NCBI GenBank assembly: GCA_039916305.1
Contig: JBDSLR010000012.1
Coordinates: forward strand, 62,001 to 126,000
Direction: 5' to 3'
DNA: 64,000 nt
From: JACMLD01 sp039916305
GTDB taxonomy: Bacteria > Bacteroidota > Bacteroidia > Chitinophagales > Chitinophagaceae
How positions within the stretch are numbered: position 1 is the first letter of the stretch; every line of letters begins with the position of its first letter. Below, piece by piece: positions 63,825-64,000 of the stretch. A program made the translations under genes and the position numbers. The notes under the pieces were generated by a model. That model had not been told where the DNA came from and did not search any database. It worked only from the letters and a program-made list of their open reading frames with translations.

Positions 63825-64000
63825 ATGGCAAATGATACCAGCAGGTTCCAGGCAATTATCTCTCATTGTAAAGAATACGGGTTTATATTTCCCAGCAGCG
63901 AAATCTATGATGGATTAAGCGCGGTATACGATTACGGTCAGTACGGCAGTGAACTGAAGAAAAATATAAAGGATTACTGGTGGAAAAGCATGACCCAGCT
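63825..64000 (+). CDS. glyS: Glycyl-tRNA synthetase (alpha-2 type), N-terminus only
   Basis: From the ATG at 63825 the frame reads MANDTSRFQAIISHCKEYGF and continues IFPSSEIYDGLSAVYDYGQYGSELKKNIKDYWWKSM, the N-terminal catalytic entry of class II glycyl-tRNA synthetase. The frame is open to the window edge. It charges tRNA-Gly. Close to dtd, which removes glycine mischarged on tRNA-Ala; whether this is meaningful is not known. Confidence 0.9.
   Translation, partial: MANDTSRFQAIISHCKEYGFIFPSSEIYDGLSAVYDYGQYGSELKKNIKDYWWKSMTQ

Noticed and set aside
63703..63918. Plus-strand frame before glyS
   Set aside because: It overlaps the glyS start in another frame and has no homology signal.
1..64000. 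CRISPR arrays, tRNA or rRNA genes, insertion sequences, prophage or defence systems
   Set aside because: No repeat-spacer pattern, cloverleaf, transposase or phage or defence gene was seen anywhere in the window.

Overview
The window reads as ordinary chromosome of a Bacteroidota bacterium, most likely Chitinophagaceae or a close relative. The signs are: start sites usually without a Shine-Dalgarno motif but often preceded by the Bacteroidota -7 box TAnnTTTG; many lipoproteins ending in a Ser-Cys or Thr-Ala-Cys lipobox; and families typical of the phylum (GldB, DUF3078, DUF5686, MbnP, bacterial GGGP synthase, B12-dependent NrdJ, LytTR/LytS pairs, YkuD_2 proteins, a Bat-type MoxR/DUF58/VWA locus). 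I saw no tRNA, rRNA, CRISPR array, transposase, prophage or recognisable defence system.

Layout. 1-9.7 kb: universal stress protein (cut by the edge), S9B dipeptidyl peptidase, RbfA, LolC/E-like permease, an orphan N-terminal transketolase half, a WecA-like glycosyl-phosphate transferase, ribosome recycling factor, a class III aminotransferase and a gamma-carbonic anhydrase-like protein. 9.9-18.3 kb: small lipoproteins, RsgA, the MoxR/DUF58/BatD-like/BatA operon and glutamine-dependent NAD synthase. 18.6-28.8 kb: GldB, a fatty-acid desaturase, a YcxB-like protein, a 38-residue lipoprotein gene, a secreted unknown, NrdJ, GGGP synthase and an alpha/beta hydrolase. 28.8-34.6 kb: a small coiled-coil protein, an M28 peptidase, a LytS/LytTR two-component pair and DXS. 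34.8-40.7 kb: two YkuD_2 L,D-transpeptidase-like paralogues flanking a small basic secreted protein, a two-pirin operon, ScpA and DUF3078. 40.9-48.9 kb: MscL, PPK2, the glycerol operon glpK-glpD-glpF and a DUF5686 outer-membrane protein. 49-54.2 kb: a run of plus-strand membrane-protein genes led by a winged-helix regulator, DgkA, DUF1361 and a ferritin-like protein. 54.3-64 kb: a large TolB/BamA-like outer-membrane protein, an MBL-fold hydrolase, a Cys-rich lipoprotein, a flippase, a secreted coiled-coil protein with a duplicated repeat, MbnP, and a translation-quality group (ArfB, Dtd, a MazG-like protein, GlyRS start).

Working together. Clear functional units are glycerol uptake and catabolism (GlpF, GlpK, GlpD), the Bat-type MoxR/VWA complex, the histidine kinase/response regulator pair, the pirin pair, and the ArfB-Dtd-GlyRS neighbourhood. 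Strong hairpin terminators, many usable in both directions, separate convergent genes. No complete undescribed system stands out. The best leads are a possible attenuator in the 26.4-26.9 kb gap, the double YkuD_2 locus, the large OM protein with a dead protease-like domain, very short lipoprotein genes, and several families of short intergenic repeat words.
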